Shown here in pieces: positions 18,231 to 27,200 of a stretch of DNA of 53,229 bases (position 1 is the stretch's first letter; every line of letters starts with the position of its first letter). Under the pieces are notes generated by a model. That model did not search any database, had not been told where the DNA came from, and saw nothing but the letters and a program-made list of their open reading frames with translations. The stretch comes from Burkholderiaceae bacterium (GTDB taxonomy: Bacteria; Pseudomonadota; Gammaproteobacteria; Burkholderiales; Burkholderiaceae), in assembly GCA_947448305.1 (NCBI GenBank), contig CANFME010000005.1, positions 1 to 53,229 on the forward strand, read 5' to 3'. Both the position numbers and the translations under genes were made by a program.

Positions 18231-18248
18231 GGGCGCTTTTTTCTTTAA

Positions 18249-19664
18249 TTAGAGTGAATAGTACATTTCAAACTCAACTGGATGAGTTGTCATACGGAAA
18301 CGTGTGACTTCTTCCATTTTGAGAGCAATGTAAGCATCAATCATTGAGTCTGTAAACACACCACCACGAGTTAAGAACTCACGATCCTTGTCAAGATGCT
18401 CTAAAGCTTGATCTAGACTGCTACAAACCGTTGGGATTAATGCATCTTCTTCTGGTGGCAAGTCATACAAGTTTTTATCAGCAGCTTCGCCTGGATGAAT
18501 CTTGTTTTGAACACCATCAAGACCAGCCATTAATAATGCTGAGAAAGCCAAGTATGGGTTTGCAAGTGGATCTGGGAAACGTGTTTCAATACGACGGCCC
18601 TTAGGATTTGCAACATAAGGGATACGAATTGAAGCTGAACGATTACGAGCAGAGTAAGCAAGTTTAACTGGAGCTTCGAAACCTGGCACTAAACGCTTAT
18701 AAGAGTTTGTACCTGGGTTAGTGATTGCGTTCAATGCGCGAGCATGTTTGATGATGCCGCCAATGTAATACAAAGCAAACTCAGACAAGCCAGCGTAACC
18801 ATTGCCAGCAAAAAGATTAATGCCATCTTTCCATACTGACTGGTGAACGTGCATACCTGAACCATTATCACCAACTACGGGTTTTGGCATGAATGTAGCG
18901 GTTTTACCGTACTGATGAGCAACGTTATGAACAATATATTTTTGGAGAATTGTCCAGTCAGCACGTTGTACTAAAGTACTGAATTTAGTTCCTAATTCAT
19001 TTTGACCTTGACCAGCAACTTCATGGTGATGAACTTCAACTGGAATGCCAACTGATTCTAAAATCAAACACATTTCAGAACGCATATCTTGGAAAGTATC
19101 GACTGGAGCAACTGGGAAGTAACCACCTTTTTTACCTGGGCGATGACCAGTATTACCACCTTCAATTTCAGCACCTGAAGACCACTGAGCTTCTTCAGAA
19201 TGAATCTTTACAAAAGATCCTTGCATATCAGTATTCCACTGAACGCCATCAAAAATAAAGAACTCAGGCTCTGGGCCAAAGTAAGCGGTATCACCTAAAC
19301 CAGTACTTTTTAAGTATGCTTCGCAACGTTTTGCGATTGAGCGTGGGTCACGATCGTAACCTTTACCGTCAGAAGGCTCTACTACATCACATGTTAAAAC
19401 AAGAGTAGGCTCTTCATAGAATGGATCGATGTAAGCAGTACTTGGATCTGGCATCAACAACATATCAGATGCTTCAATACCTTTCCAACCTGCGATTGAT
19501 GAACCATCAAAAGCATGACCGCTCTCAAATTTATCTTCATCAAATACAGAAACCGGCACAGATACGTGCTGCTCTTTACCTTTGGTATCGGTAAAACGAA
19601 AATCCACAAATGTGATCTCTTTGTCTTTAACTAGCTTTAAAACATCTGCTACTGCTTTACTCAT
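18249..19664 (-). CDS. glnA: Glutamine synthetase, type I
   Basis: GlnA makes glutamine from glutamate, ammonia and ATP as a dodecamer. The 471-residue sequence shows [10 protein letters not shown], the metal and glutamate motifs PEPEFFIFD and [27 protein letters not shown], and [20 protein letters not shown] contains the adenylylation tyrosine (Tyr400), so GlnE control is expected. AGGAG lies 7 bases before the ATG. The leader holds a sigma-70-like promoter and an NtrC-type dyad; a terminator follows. First gene of glnA-ntrB-ntrC. Confidence 0.98.
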   Translation of the reverse strand: MSKAVADVLKLVKDKEITFVDFRFTDTKGKEQHVSVPVSVFDEDKFESGHAFDGSSIAGWKGIEASDMLLMPDPSTAYIDPFYEEPTLVLTCDVVEPSDGKGYDRDPRSIAKRCEAYLKSTGLGDTAYFGPEPEFFIFDGVQWNTDMQGSFVKIHSEEAQWSSGAEIEGGNTGHRPGKKGGYFPVAPVDTFQDMRSEMCLILESVGIPVEVHHHEVAGQGQNELGTKFSTLVQRADWTILQKYIVHNVAHQYGKTATFMPKPVVGDNGSGMHVHQSVWKDGINLFAGNGYAGLSEFALYYIGGIIKHARALNAITNPGTNSYKRLVPGFEAPVKLAYSARNRSASIRIPYVANPKGRRIETRFPDPLANPYLAFSALLMAGLDGVQNKIHPGEAADKNLYDLPPEEDALIPTVCSSLDQALEHLDKDREFLTRGGVFTDSMIDAYIALKMEEVTRFRMTTHPVEFEMYYSL

Positions 19665-19710
19665 TTAATTCTCCTAAAACATTACAACTAGGTTAAATAA
19701 TTCTTAATCT

Positions 19711-19739
19711 ATTAAAACAAATTAAGGTTTCGCTCTTAA
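19711..19739 (-). promoter_or_regulatory. Probable sigma-70 promoter of glnA
   Basis: On the minus strand TTAAGA (19734-19739) and TTTAAT (19711-19716) are spaced by exactly 17 bases. The -10 matches 5 of 6 positions, the -35 4 of 6; a weak -35 would suit an activated promoter. No GG-N10-GC (sigma-54 -24/-12) element was found by eye in the 135 bases upstream of glnA. The predicted start is about 40 bases before the ATG. Confidence 0.45.
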
Positions 19740-19746
19740 CTTCTCA

Positions 19747-19780
19747 AGCACTATTATCGTGCATATTTAAAAATATGCAC
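19747..19780. promoter_or_regulatory. NtrC-type dyad and overlapping 10-bp palindrome upstream of glnA
   Basis: AGCAC-N7-GTGCA (19747-19763) has the full GCAC-N7-GTGC core of the NtrC operator consensus TGCACC-N5-GGTGCA. Its right half is shared with a larger palindrome whose arms GTGCATATTT (19759-19768) and AAATATGCAC (19771-19780) are perfect over 10 bp with a 2-base centre. The dyad ends 8 bases upstream of the proposed -35 box, so it would be centred near -50, an activator position for sigma-70 rather than a remote sigma-54 enhancer. Binding is inferred. Confidence 0.6.
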
Positions 19781-19799
19781 CAAAATCGCACCTGCCTTA

Positions 19800-20618
19800 C
19801 TACTCAATATCATGCGTAATCGAATTTAGTGCCTCAACTCCCTTGCGCATTTCAATTAAAGCTTTTTCAACTGCATCACTACTACCTTTAACTCCTAATT
19901 CGATATGGCGAGAAGCATAAATACCACCTCGTGAAGCATCGCCTAATGATGGCAAACTAAATACTTTAATACCCGGATAAGCAGCCTCTATTTGCTCCAT
20001 AACTGGAGTAATAGTGGCTTCAATCGCACCTTGGACGATAAAACTCTTTTCAACATAGTCATTTTGGTGAAATAAATTGCTATAAAAGGTGTCTAAAACC
20101 CAAGTCATCATGGGGTCTGCCATGACTGGAAAGCCGGGCATAAAGTAATGTTCACGGATATAAAACCCCGGAATCTTATTATAAACATTAGGGATAATAT
20201 TACTGCCGACAGGGAACTCACCCATTTTAAAACGATGTTGGTTACCCGGTGAGGATAAATCAGCTTTTACTGGGTCTCCCTCAGCCATATCAACAATTCT
20301 TTGTCCTATTAAATCCTTAGCTTCGGGATGTAAAGCAAGCTCTAAATCCAAAGCTTTGGCCACGCAGGCTCTTGTATGATCATCTGGGGTCGCCCCAATT
20401 CCACCGGTACTAAAGACAATATCTGTGGAAGCAAAAGTGCGCTGGAGCGTTTCAATAATCCGCTTGGGATCATCCCCAATGTACTCAGCCCAAGATAATT
20501 GTAAGCCCCTAGCCGATAGATGCTCAACTAACTTAGGTAAATGTTTATCAGTTCTACGACCTGACAGGATCTCATCGCCAACGACGATTAATCCAATTTT
20601 TTTTAACTCATTACTCAA
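19800..20618 (-). CDS. MoaB/CinA-like molybdopterin-binding domain protein
   Basis: The N-terminal 170 residues match the MoCF/MoaB-type domain of competence-damage protein CinA: LIVVGDEILSGRRTDKH, STGGIGATPDDHT and the MPGFP segment. The C-terminal part (about 180-272) is not the CinA amidase domain, so NMN deamidase activity is not expected. Such short CinA-like proteins sit beside EI24 genes in Burkholderiales. Its start overlaps the EI24 gene by 4 bases. The substrate is unknown. glnA follows on the same strand. Confidence 0.88.
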   Translation of the reverse strand: MSNELKKIGLIVVGDEILSGRRTDKHLPKLVEHLSARGLQLSWAEYIGDDPKRIIETLQRTFASTDIVFSTGGIGATPDDHTRACVAKALDLELALHPEAKDLIGQRIVDMAEGDPVKADLSSPGNQHRFKMGEFPVGSNIIPNVYNKIPGFYIREHYFMPGFPVMADPMMTWVLDTFYSNLFHQNDYVEKSFIVQGAIEATITPVMEQIEAAYPGIKVFSLPSLGDASRGGIYASRHIELGVKGSSDAVEKALIEMRKGVEALNSITHDIE

Positions 20619-21427
20619 AGACTTTCTCCTCTTAACTGTCGATCAACTCTTAAAGCGAACAATAAATAATGACCAAACCACAATGATACAAATATAAAAA
20701 TTAAAGAATACACCCACATCATAAACAAAGAAACAAATGGGAATAAGATTAAAACAAATAAAGAAGATAACCAGAAAAAAGTGGGGACCGCTCCCAGCAA
20801 GCTAGATACCACTCCAATGAGTAATAAGCTATAACGTCTTTCATAACAAATTTTAATTCTTTCTGACTTTTCAGCGTGAATTGATAATAAGTCGTAACTC
20901 ATTAATCTTGCTGTTAACCAACCCCAAATACAGGGTGGAATGATTGAAAACAAAGGTGGAACCCACCATAGAGGAAAAGAAAGAGTAAGCATTAATAAGG
21001 CTAAAAAGCTTAAACCAATAGCATTCCAAAGACTTCCTAGCAATGATCCACCCTTCGCTCTGCGCAGACCCCTATAGTATTTTTGCTGCTCCAAAAGGGT
21101 AACCACTGCAGTCATTGAAGTGTAGGAAATGATGACGATTAAAGTAATGATAATAAATGGCATCAAAATAATTGCCGTCAAATAGGGGCTAATAATCGCC
21201 CTTACCCCTTCCCAACCTACATTAGACAAGATTTTGGTAATCCAATCGGATAACCAAGATTGCGTAATAATTAACTTAGTCCAGTCCAACAATGGGTTCC
21301 AGGTTAACCATAGAATAATTGACCAAAGGATAGCAGTGAACAAAAAGGGGCGAAAAGATAACCACAATACCCTAGGTTTTAATATGTCACGGCAAGCAAA
21401 TAAGAACGCACGAAGGATGTCATTCAT
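20615..21427 (-). CDS. EI24-domain membrane protein
   Basis: A 270-residue, very hydrophobic protein with about five or six membrane segments (for example residues 27-45, 84-108, 136-175, 200-225 and 230-258) and the ERIKICYERRYSLLLIG segment typical of the EI24/CysZ family. CysZ is a sulfate transporter in enteric bacteria. Here no sulfate-assimilation genes are nearby, so transport of sulfate is not implied. It overlaps both neighbours by 4 bases (ATGA-type coupling). Confidence 0.85.
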   Translation of the reverse strand: MNDILRAFLFACRDILKPRVLWLSFRPFLFTAILWSIILWLTWNPLLDWTKLIITQSWLSDWITKILSNVGWEGVRAIISPYLTAIILMPFIIITLIVIISYTSMTAVVTLLEQQKYYRGLRRAKGGSLLGSLWNAIGLSFLALLMLTLSFPLWWVPPLFSIIPPCIWGWLTARLMSYDLLSIHAEKSERIKICYERRYSLLLIGVVSSLLGAVPTFFWLSSLFVLILFPFVSLFMMWVYSLIFIFVSLWFGHYLLFALRVDRQLRGESL

Positions 21428-22392
21428 ATGTCGCCCTGACTTGAAACAGGCCTTTTCAACACATTAATGCTATTTTTGAGAAATTGGATCTGTTGGATGA
21501 ATGGGTTATTGGACGGAACAATTGAATCCACCCCCGTCGGATGATATGAAGTATCAAAAATAGCGGTCTGAAACAACAGATCCCACCAGGGAAACAGTAC
21601 CCCAAAGTTACAACCTCCCAGCACACCAGGTTTACCGGGCAACTCGTAACCCAAGCGCATAGCATGATGGTAACGGTGAAAACTAGGGGTAACAATAATG
21701 TATTTCAAGAACTGAAATTGGTATCGATAATAACCATGTTGCCAACTTTGGATTAAGTGACTACTGGCCACAAGTAGGATAAATTGCCCTGGTTCTATAC
21801 CAATTATCAGGGCAACGGTAGAAAATACTATACCCTTTAACACATCATCAATCATATGATTACGATTATCAGTCCATGCAGTCATGTACCGCTGACTGTG
21901 ATGTAAGGCATGTAACTGCCACCACCAACTGAAACGATGTGACACACGATGGTACAAGTAATCCACAAAATCAAGAATAATTAAATAAACGATAAAACTC
22001 AGTAGTGGTCTTGAGTTGATATTAGGCAGAATATTTTCTAAGTTCAGCCGTTCAAAGCGAACATCATGTAGTGAGGAGCCAATTTTTAAAAACAGTGGAT
22101 TCAGCGTAAAAAAGAAAAATACTTGAAACAATCCCAATCGATGGAAGAAACAATAAAAAATATCTGAGCTTATTGCTGATTTAACCGAAGAAATGGCATC
22201 AGAATGATGTTCTTCCTTGGCCTCTAGTGGCCTAATAATGAGGGCAATAATAACAATTTGGATAATGCCGAGCAGGAACCAGTCCAGTGCAAGACTACTG
22301 TCTTCTATATAACTCATCCAATCAAATTGAAAAAAAACTGGCAGGATGAGCTGTTGCATTAACCATTCATGTAAATCATCATAAAGATTCAA
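21424..22392 (-). CDS. Sterol desaturase/fatty acid hydroxylase family protein
   Basis: The family is integral-membrane di-iron oxygenases. The histidine clusters HRVSHR, HALHHS and HRYHHA that bind the two irons are present in the right order, with hydrophobic segments around residues 35-55, 85-105, 130-150 and 185-205. Bacteria mostly lack sterols, so the substrate may be a lipid, hopanoid or carotenoid; nothing in the sequence decides this. It overlaps the deacetylase gene (4 bases) and the EI24 gene (4 bases). Confidence 0.88.
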   Translation of the reverse strand: MNLYDDLHEWLMQQLILPVFFQFDWMSYIEDSSLALDWFLLGIIQIVIIALIIRPLEAKEEHHSDAISSVKSAISSDIFYCFFHRLGLFQVFFFFTLNPLFLKIGSSLHDVRFERLNLENILPNINSRPLLSFIVYLIILDFVDYLYHRVSHRFSWWWQLHALHHSQRYMTAWTDNRNHMIDDVLKGIVFSTVALIIGIEPGQFILLVASSHLIQSWQHGYYRYQFQFLKYIIVTPSFHRYHHAMRLGYELPGKPGVLGGCNFGVLFPWWDLLFQTAIFDTSYHPTGVDSIVPSNNPFIQQIQFLKNSINVLKRPVSSQGDI

Positions 22393-23195
22393 AATGAGGC
22401 CTCACCAATTTTTTTAAAACAAAAACCCTTATTTTTTAAACCAATTATCAGGGGTTCTAAGACTGCAGTAGCCCATGGATCTTGGCGCGACCAAATACCT
22501 AAATGCGCCATCGTTATATTATCGTTCTCTAAAGTCTTAAGGGCACGATTCAGTAAAAAAGAGTTCGGAAAATCTTTGGAAGAAAGCTCGTCCCCTAAAA
22601 AACCAGCTTTTGACCAGCCAATATGCTCAAAACCACAAACATCACCAAAATGCACTAGACGAGGAGATACCTTACCACCTGGAGCACGCCAAATTTTACT
22701 GACTGGCTGACCGGTTAATACGCGAAATCGTTGGTCTACATCTTTGATTTGTTGACAAAACTGCGAATTTTTCATAGCAATGTTACGGCCAGCATCAGGA
22801 CCGAATTGGGGCTTTACTACAACACTGTCTGAGCCATGATCTTTTTGCCAATAGGTATGGTTCAAGGTATGGCTCCCAAAGGCATGACCATCTTCGACCA
22901 ATGTATTCCAAAATGCCTTCCATGAATCATCTAATGCGTAATCATTTCGAAAAGTTTTCTCATTTGCTAAGAAAAAAGTGGCTTTCACTTGTTGTTTGCG
23001 CAAAATATCTGCAACTTGTTGTGCCACAGACATATTCCCTGTATCAAAGGTGAAATAAATACTCTTATTACATCCATTTGCGGCAAAAGTTTGTGATGAT
23101 AGGGATGAAATTATCAAGCAAGAACTGAGCAATGATCTTACCAACCACTTTAGCCAAACCTTGATAGGACCCCTCTTATACACCGTTAATTCCAA
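22389..23195 (-). CDS. Exported polysaccharide deacetylase (NodB domain)
   Basis: A basic N-region and hydrophobic stretch (about 11-39) end in TFAAN, a signal peptide. The NodB domain follows. Motif 1 reads YFTFDTGN: the catalytic-base Asp51 is kept, but the usual second, metal-binding Asp is Thr52. Motif 2 SHTLNH keeps both histidines (109 and 113) and motif 3 WRAPGG is present. Some peptidoglycan (MurNAc) deacetylases also lack the second Asp. A periplasmic cell-wall or glycan role is likely, with the substrate unknown. The gene overlaps the beta-propeller gene by 10 bases and the desaturase gene by 4. Confidence 0.88.
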   Translation of the reverse strand: MELTVYKRGPIKVWLKWLVRSLLSSCLIISSLSSQTFAANGCNKSIYFTFDTGNMSVAQQVADILRKQQVKATFFLANEKTFRNDYALDDSWKAFWNTLVEDGHAFGSHTLNHTYWQKDHGSDSVVVKPQFGPDAGRNIAMKNSQFCQQIKDVDQRFRVLTGQPVSKIWRAPGGKVSPRLVHFGDVCGFEHIGWSKAGFLGDELSSKDFPNSFLLNRALKTLENDNITMAHLGIWSRQDPWATAVLEPLIIGLKNKGFCFKKIGEASF

Positions 23196-24226
23196 CTTGC
23201 GTTCGGGGTAAAGAAAATACCATGAGGACTTTTGCCTACTTTAATAGTTTTTTCTAATTGATTCGTCGTTAAATTGATCACACCAACTTTTTTAGAAAAA
23301 CGAAAACTAACCCATAATTCTTTTTGATCAGGCGTAATGTCCATGCAATCTGGACCAGCAGGCAGACCTTTAATATCTGCTACTTTTTCTAGTGTCAGCA
23401 TATCTAGCTTGCTAATTGTTGAATCAATGCGATTCGATACAAATAGGTGACGACCATCTCCAAGGGGTCTAAAGTTATGCGCCCCTTTGCCAGTCTTAAT
23501 TGACTTCACAATTTTTTGTTCACGCCAATCAACTACCTGAACCTTATCTTCACCGGTAAGCCCAATCAGTAAATACTTATCTTCCGGGGTCAACCAGACT
23601 CCTGCTGGTAATTTGCCAACCTGCATCTTCCACAAAATCTTTTGCTGTTCAAGTTGAATCGCCACAATTTCATTAGAGTCTTGCAGAGTCACAAAAGCAA
23701 TTTTACTGTCACGTGTAAAGTTAATATGACTTGGCGTCTTCGGTGTTTTTAAGATTTTAGGGGGCTGTTGAATTTCACCATTGACTACGGGATAAATATC
23801 TATACGATCCAGTCGATTACCAGCGACGACAAACCATTTATTGTCGGGTGAGAAGCCTAATTGATAAGGATCATAAATATTTGGAATTGTTTGTTTTTTT
23901 TCCCCTGTTACAGGGTTAATCATCACCAAGTTATCACTTGCGGCATTAGCAACAACTAAATTTTTTTGATCTGGCATCATCATCAAATGGTGAGGTTCTT
24001 TACCCACTGGATAATCATCAATTACTTCTCTTTTTTGCATATCAATGCGACTAATTGAAGCAGATCCTGAATTAAGAACAATCGCAATCTTAGGGCTTAA
24101 TGAAACCGAATCGTTACTCTTTGAAGCATTCAAAGGGGCTGCTGATTGCGCAATTGGTCCATTTACTGCAAGGATGCTCAGAAAAAAAACGAAACTTTTG
24201 ATTAATGTATTGAATTTAGTATTCAT
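23186..24226 (-). CDS. Exported YncE/YVTN-type beta-propeller protein
   Basis: A signal peptide (about 1-28, ending near IAQSAAP) is followed by six or seven repeats of about 40-45 residues of the YVTN kind, each with a pattern like PxGxxPHxLxxxPDxKxLxVAN. Examples are VGKEPHHLMMMPDQKNLVV, VGKLPAGVWLTPEDKYLLI and VGKSPHGIFFTPN. Such propellers act as periplasmic binding or scaffold proteins; no enzymatic motif is seen. It starts 9 bases after the hrpA stop and overlaps the deacetylase gene. Confidence 0.85.
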   Translation of the reverse strand: MNTKFNTLIKSFVFFLSILAVNGPIAQSAAPLNASKSNDSVSLSPKIAIVLNSGSASISRIDMQKREVIDDYPVGKEPHHLMMMPDQKNLVVANAASDNLVMINPVTGEKKQTIPNIYDPYQLGFSPDNKWFVVAGNRLDRIDIYPVVNGEIQQPPKILKTPKTPSHINFTRDSKIAFVTLQDSNEIVAIQLEQQKILWKMQVGKLPAGVWLTPEDKYLLIGLTGEDKVQVVDWREQKIVKSIKTGKGAHNFRPLGDGRHLFVSNRIDSTISKLDMLTLEKVADIKGLPAGPDCMDITPDQKELWVSFRFSKKVGVINLTTNQLEKTIKVGKSPHGIFFTPNASWN

Positions 24227-24235
24227 AGAGATATT

Positions 24236-27200
24236 TTAACCTTGAAAACTAAGGATGATTTTTTCCATCCTTTTAATTGACATGGGTACTGGGGTCTTTA
24301 ACTCTTGAGCAAATAGGGCAACTCGCAACTCCTCAAACTGCCAACGAATCTCTTGCGTTTTTTGAGCTTGATGGTTTCCATTTGTACCTTGGTTTTGTAA
24401 GATGCGCTGCCATTGTCTCTTTAACTGAGTAAAGTTATGCTGATTTTCTTGATCTCTTGATAATGCACCTCGAAGCTTTTCAACTCTGACAAGGATTCCC
24501 TTTAAATACCTCGGTAAATGAATTAACTGCTCGTATGGTGTTGCCATGACAAAGTCTGGATAAACCAGATCAACTAATTGTTGAGCTATGTCCGAGTGGG
24601 CAGTTGGTGAAATCAATTTAACTTGTGATAATTTCTTCTGAACTTCGTGATAATTTTGTAAAGCCACGCTCACGTGACGAGCTATTTCTTGGGCAATTAA
24701 CGATAACTTGGTTTTACCGGCTTGCAAGCGTGCCATGAACTCTTCCTGATTTTTAGGCAAAGGTTCATTTAAACAAGCCCTGTTTAGTGCCAAATCAATA
24801 ATTTGCTCCATTAAATGCTCTGGCGTGCCAATTTGTAAAAAAAGTAACCCTAACTCACGCGCCCCTGGTAACTGTTTTTGAAGTGCTTTAATAGAATCCT
24901 TCTGGGCTAACGAAAAAAGTCTTCTTAACCCTTTTAAATGCACAGCTCTTGCCTTTACAGGGTCATCATATACATTGAGTTCACAGTACGTTAGATGATC
25001 CTCTAAGGCGGGGTATCCTAAAAGTACTTGACGATTTTTTTGTATTTCTAAAATCTCTGGCAATTCACCAAAACTCCAATGCGTGATTTTAGGTGATGAT
25101 TCTTGACTACTCTCTTTGACTTCCTTTTGTGGATTATGCAAAGTTTCGCTAGAAATCTTCTCATTCTGTAGGGTCTTAGGGCTAATGACTTGTTGCACCG
25201 CTTCGGCTGCAGCTTTTGAAAAGATTTCTCGAACCTCATGCACATACTTACCCTGTAAGAGACTTAAGTTTCTTTCTAGCTCAAGTTGGCGACCATGTTG
25301 ATCAATCAAACGATAGTTCATGAAACAATGAGGTGGTAGATTTTCAGGTCTAAAGTCCGCTCGTTGCATAACAACCTTGGTGATTTCTCGAATATCGGCA
25401 ATTAATGCATCGAGTAAATCTCCCTTACCAAACTGCTCGCTATCTAAAGATCGATCAATAAATTGCTTCGCATATTCAGGCAGAGGAACGCAATAACGCC
25501 TTAATTTTTGGGGTAATGTTTTTAAATATAAGTTTACTTTTTCAACACATAAACCTGGCACTAACCAATCACACTTGCGCTGATCAATTTGATTGAGAAA
25601 CGCAATCGGGACAATCAATGTCACACCATCCTTAGGACTTCCTGGTTCAAAATGATACGTTAAGCTTAAATTTGACCCCATCATAGTCAATGTTTTGGGG
25701 TAACGATCATTAGTGACTGAAACTGCGCTATGGCGCATTAAGTCTGCTTTACTTAACAACAGCATTTCACAATTTTTAGAATCTTTATCTAACCAAGCTT
25801 GTAAAGTACTTCTACTAAAAACAGATGGGGGTAGTATTTTTTGATAAAACTCAAAAATAATTAAATCATCTACCAATACATCTTGCCGTCTTGAACGGTG
25901 TTCAATCGCTTCAACTTGTCGAATTAATTGATGATTTAACCAAAAAAACTTAAATACGCTACCAAACTGTTTTTGAATTTGAGCAATTTCTGTAGAACCA
26001 AACAACTCACCTTCAACCATCGCTCTTTGAATAAAGAGAAGCCTTGCTTCTTCGGGTTGCATTAAAGAAAAGCGAACTTTTCGACCGTTGTATAGAACTA
26101 AACCATACAAAGCACCTTGTTCATGCGCCATCATTTCACCGGTACGTTGATCCCAAAAAGGGTCACTCCAACTTTTGATAAGACGATGTTGACAAATCTT
26201 CTCGACCCATCTTGGGTCAATTTTGGCAATGGTTCTGGCATATAAACGGTTTGTTTCAATCAGTTCAGAAGCCACCAACCAGTTGCCAACTTTTTTAGAT
26301 AGGTTAGAGCCAGGCCATATATTTAACTTAATCCCTCTGGTGCCATCATAAATTTTTTCTTGCTCAGATTTTTTAGCGATATTGCCCAGTAGTCCCGTTA
26401 ATAATGAGACATGAATTTGCTCGTAAGTAGCTTCAATTTTATTTTCTCGCCACCCCTGTTCATTCAAAAGACTTTGCAGTTGACGATAAACATCTAACCA
26501 TTCACGCATCCGTCGAGGAGATATAAATTGCTTTTTACACAGGGCATCTAATGCCCGATGACTTAGTTTTTGACTTAGGGCTTGTTGATACCAAACCATC
26601 ATTTTTATATATGACAAAAATTCAGACTGCGTATCAGCAAAAATTTGATGTGCCCGATCAGCAACCTGTGCTTGTTCTAAAGGACGATCGCGAGGGTCTT
26701 GAATAGCCAATGCTGAAGCAATAATCAATACTTCCTTAAGTGCCTGGTTCTCCCTCGCTGCTATTAACATTCGACTCACTTTTGGATCCAGGGGTAATTT
26801 GGCAAGCTCTTTTCCAATCGGCGTGAGTTCAATTATTTTGCCAAAGGAGTTCTCACTCGATTCAACTGCTCCTAACTCTTCTAACAACTGAACACCGTCA
26901 CTAATAGCTCTTCCCAGAGGTGGTTGCAAAAAGGGAAAATCCTGAATTCTGGATAACTTTAGAGCGGCCATTCTCAAAATGACCGCGGCTAAAGAGCTTC
27001 TTAATATTTCTGGATCAGTTTGTCCTGGTCTGGCTAAAAAATCCTCTTCACTATAAAGCCGAATACAAATTCCTTCAGATACCCGTCCGCATCGTCCAGC
27101 TCTTTGTTTAGCGGCGGCTTGAGAGATGGACTCTATTTGTAATTGTTCAACTTTATTTCGGTAGGAGTAGCGTTTTACCCTTGCTAACCCAGTATCAATA

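Noticed and set aside
18226..18243. GCGC-ATGG-GCGC followed by T6 on the plus strand near the glnA stop
   Set aside because: The stem has only 4 bp and no plus-strand gene ends here.
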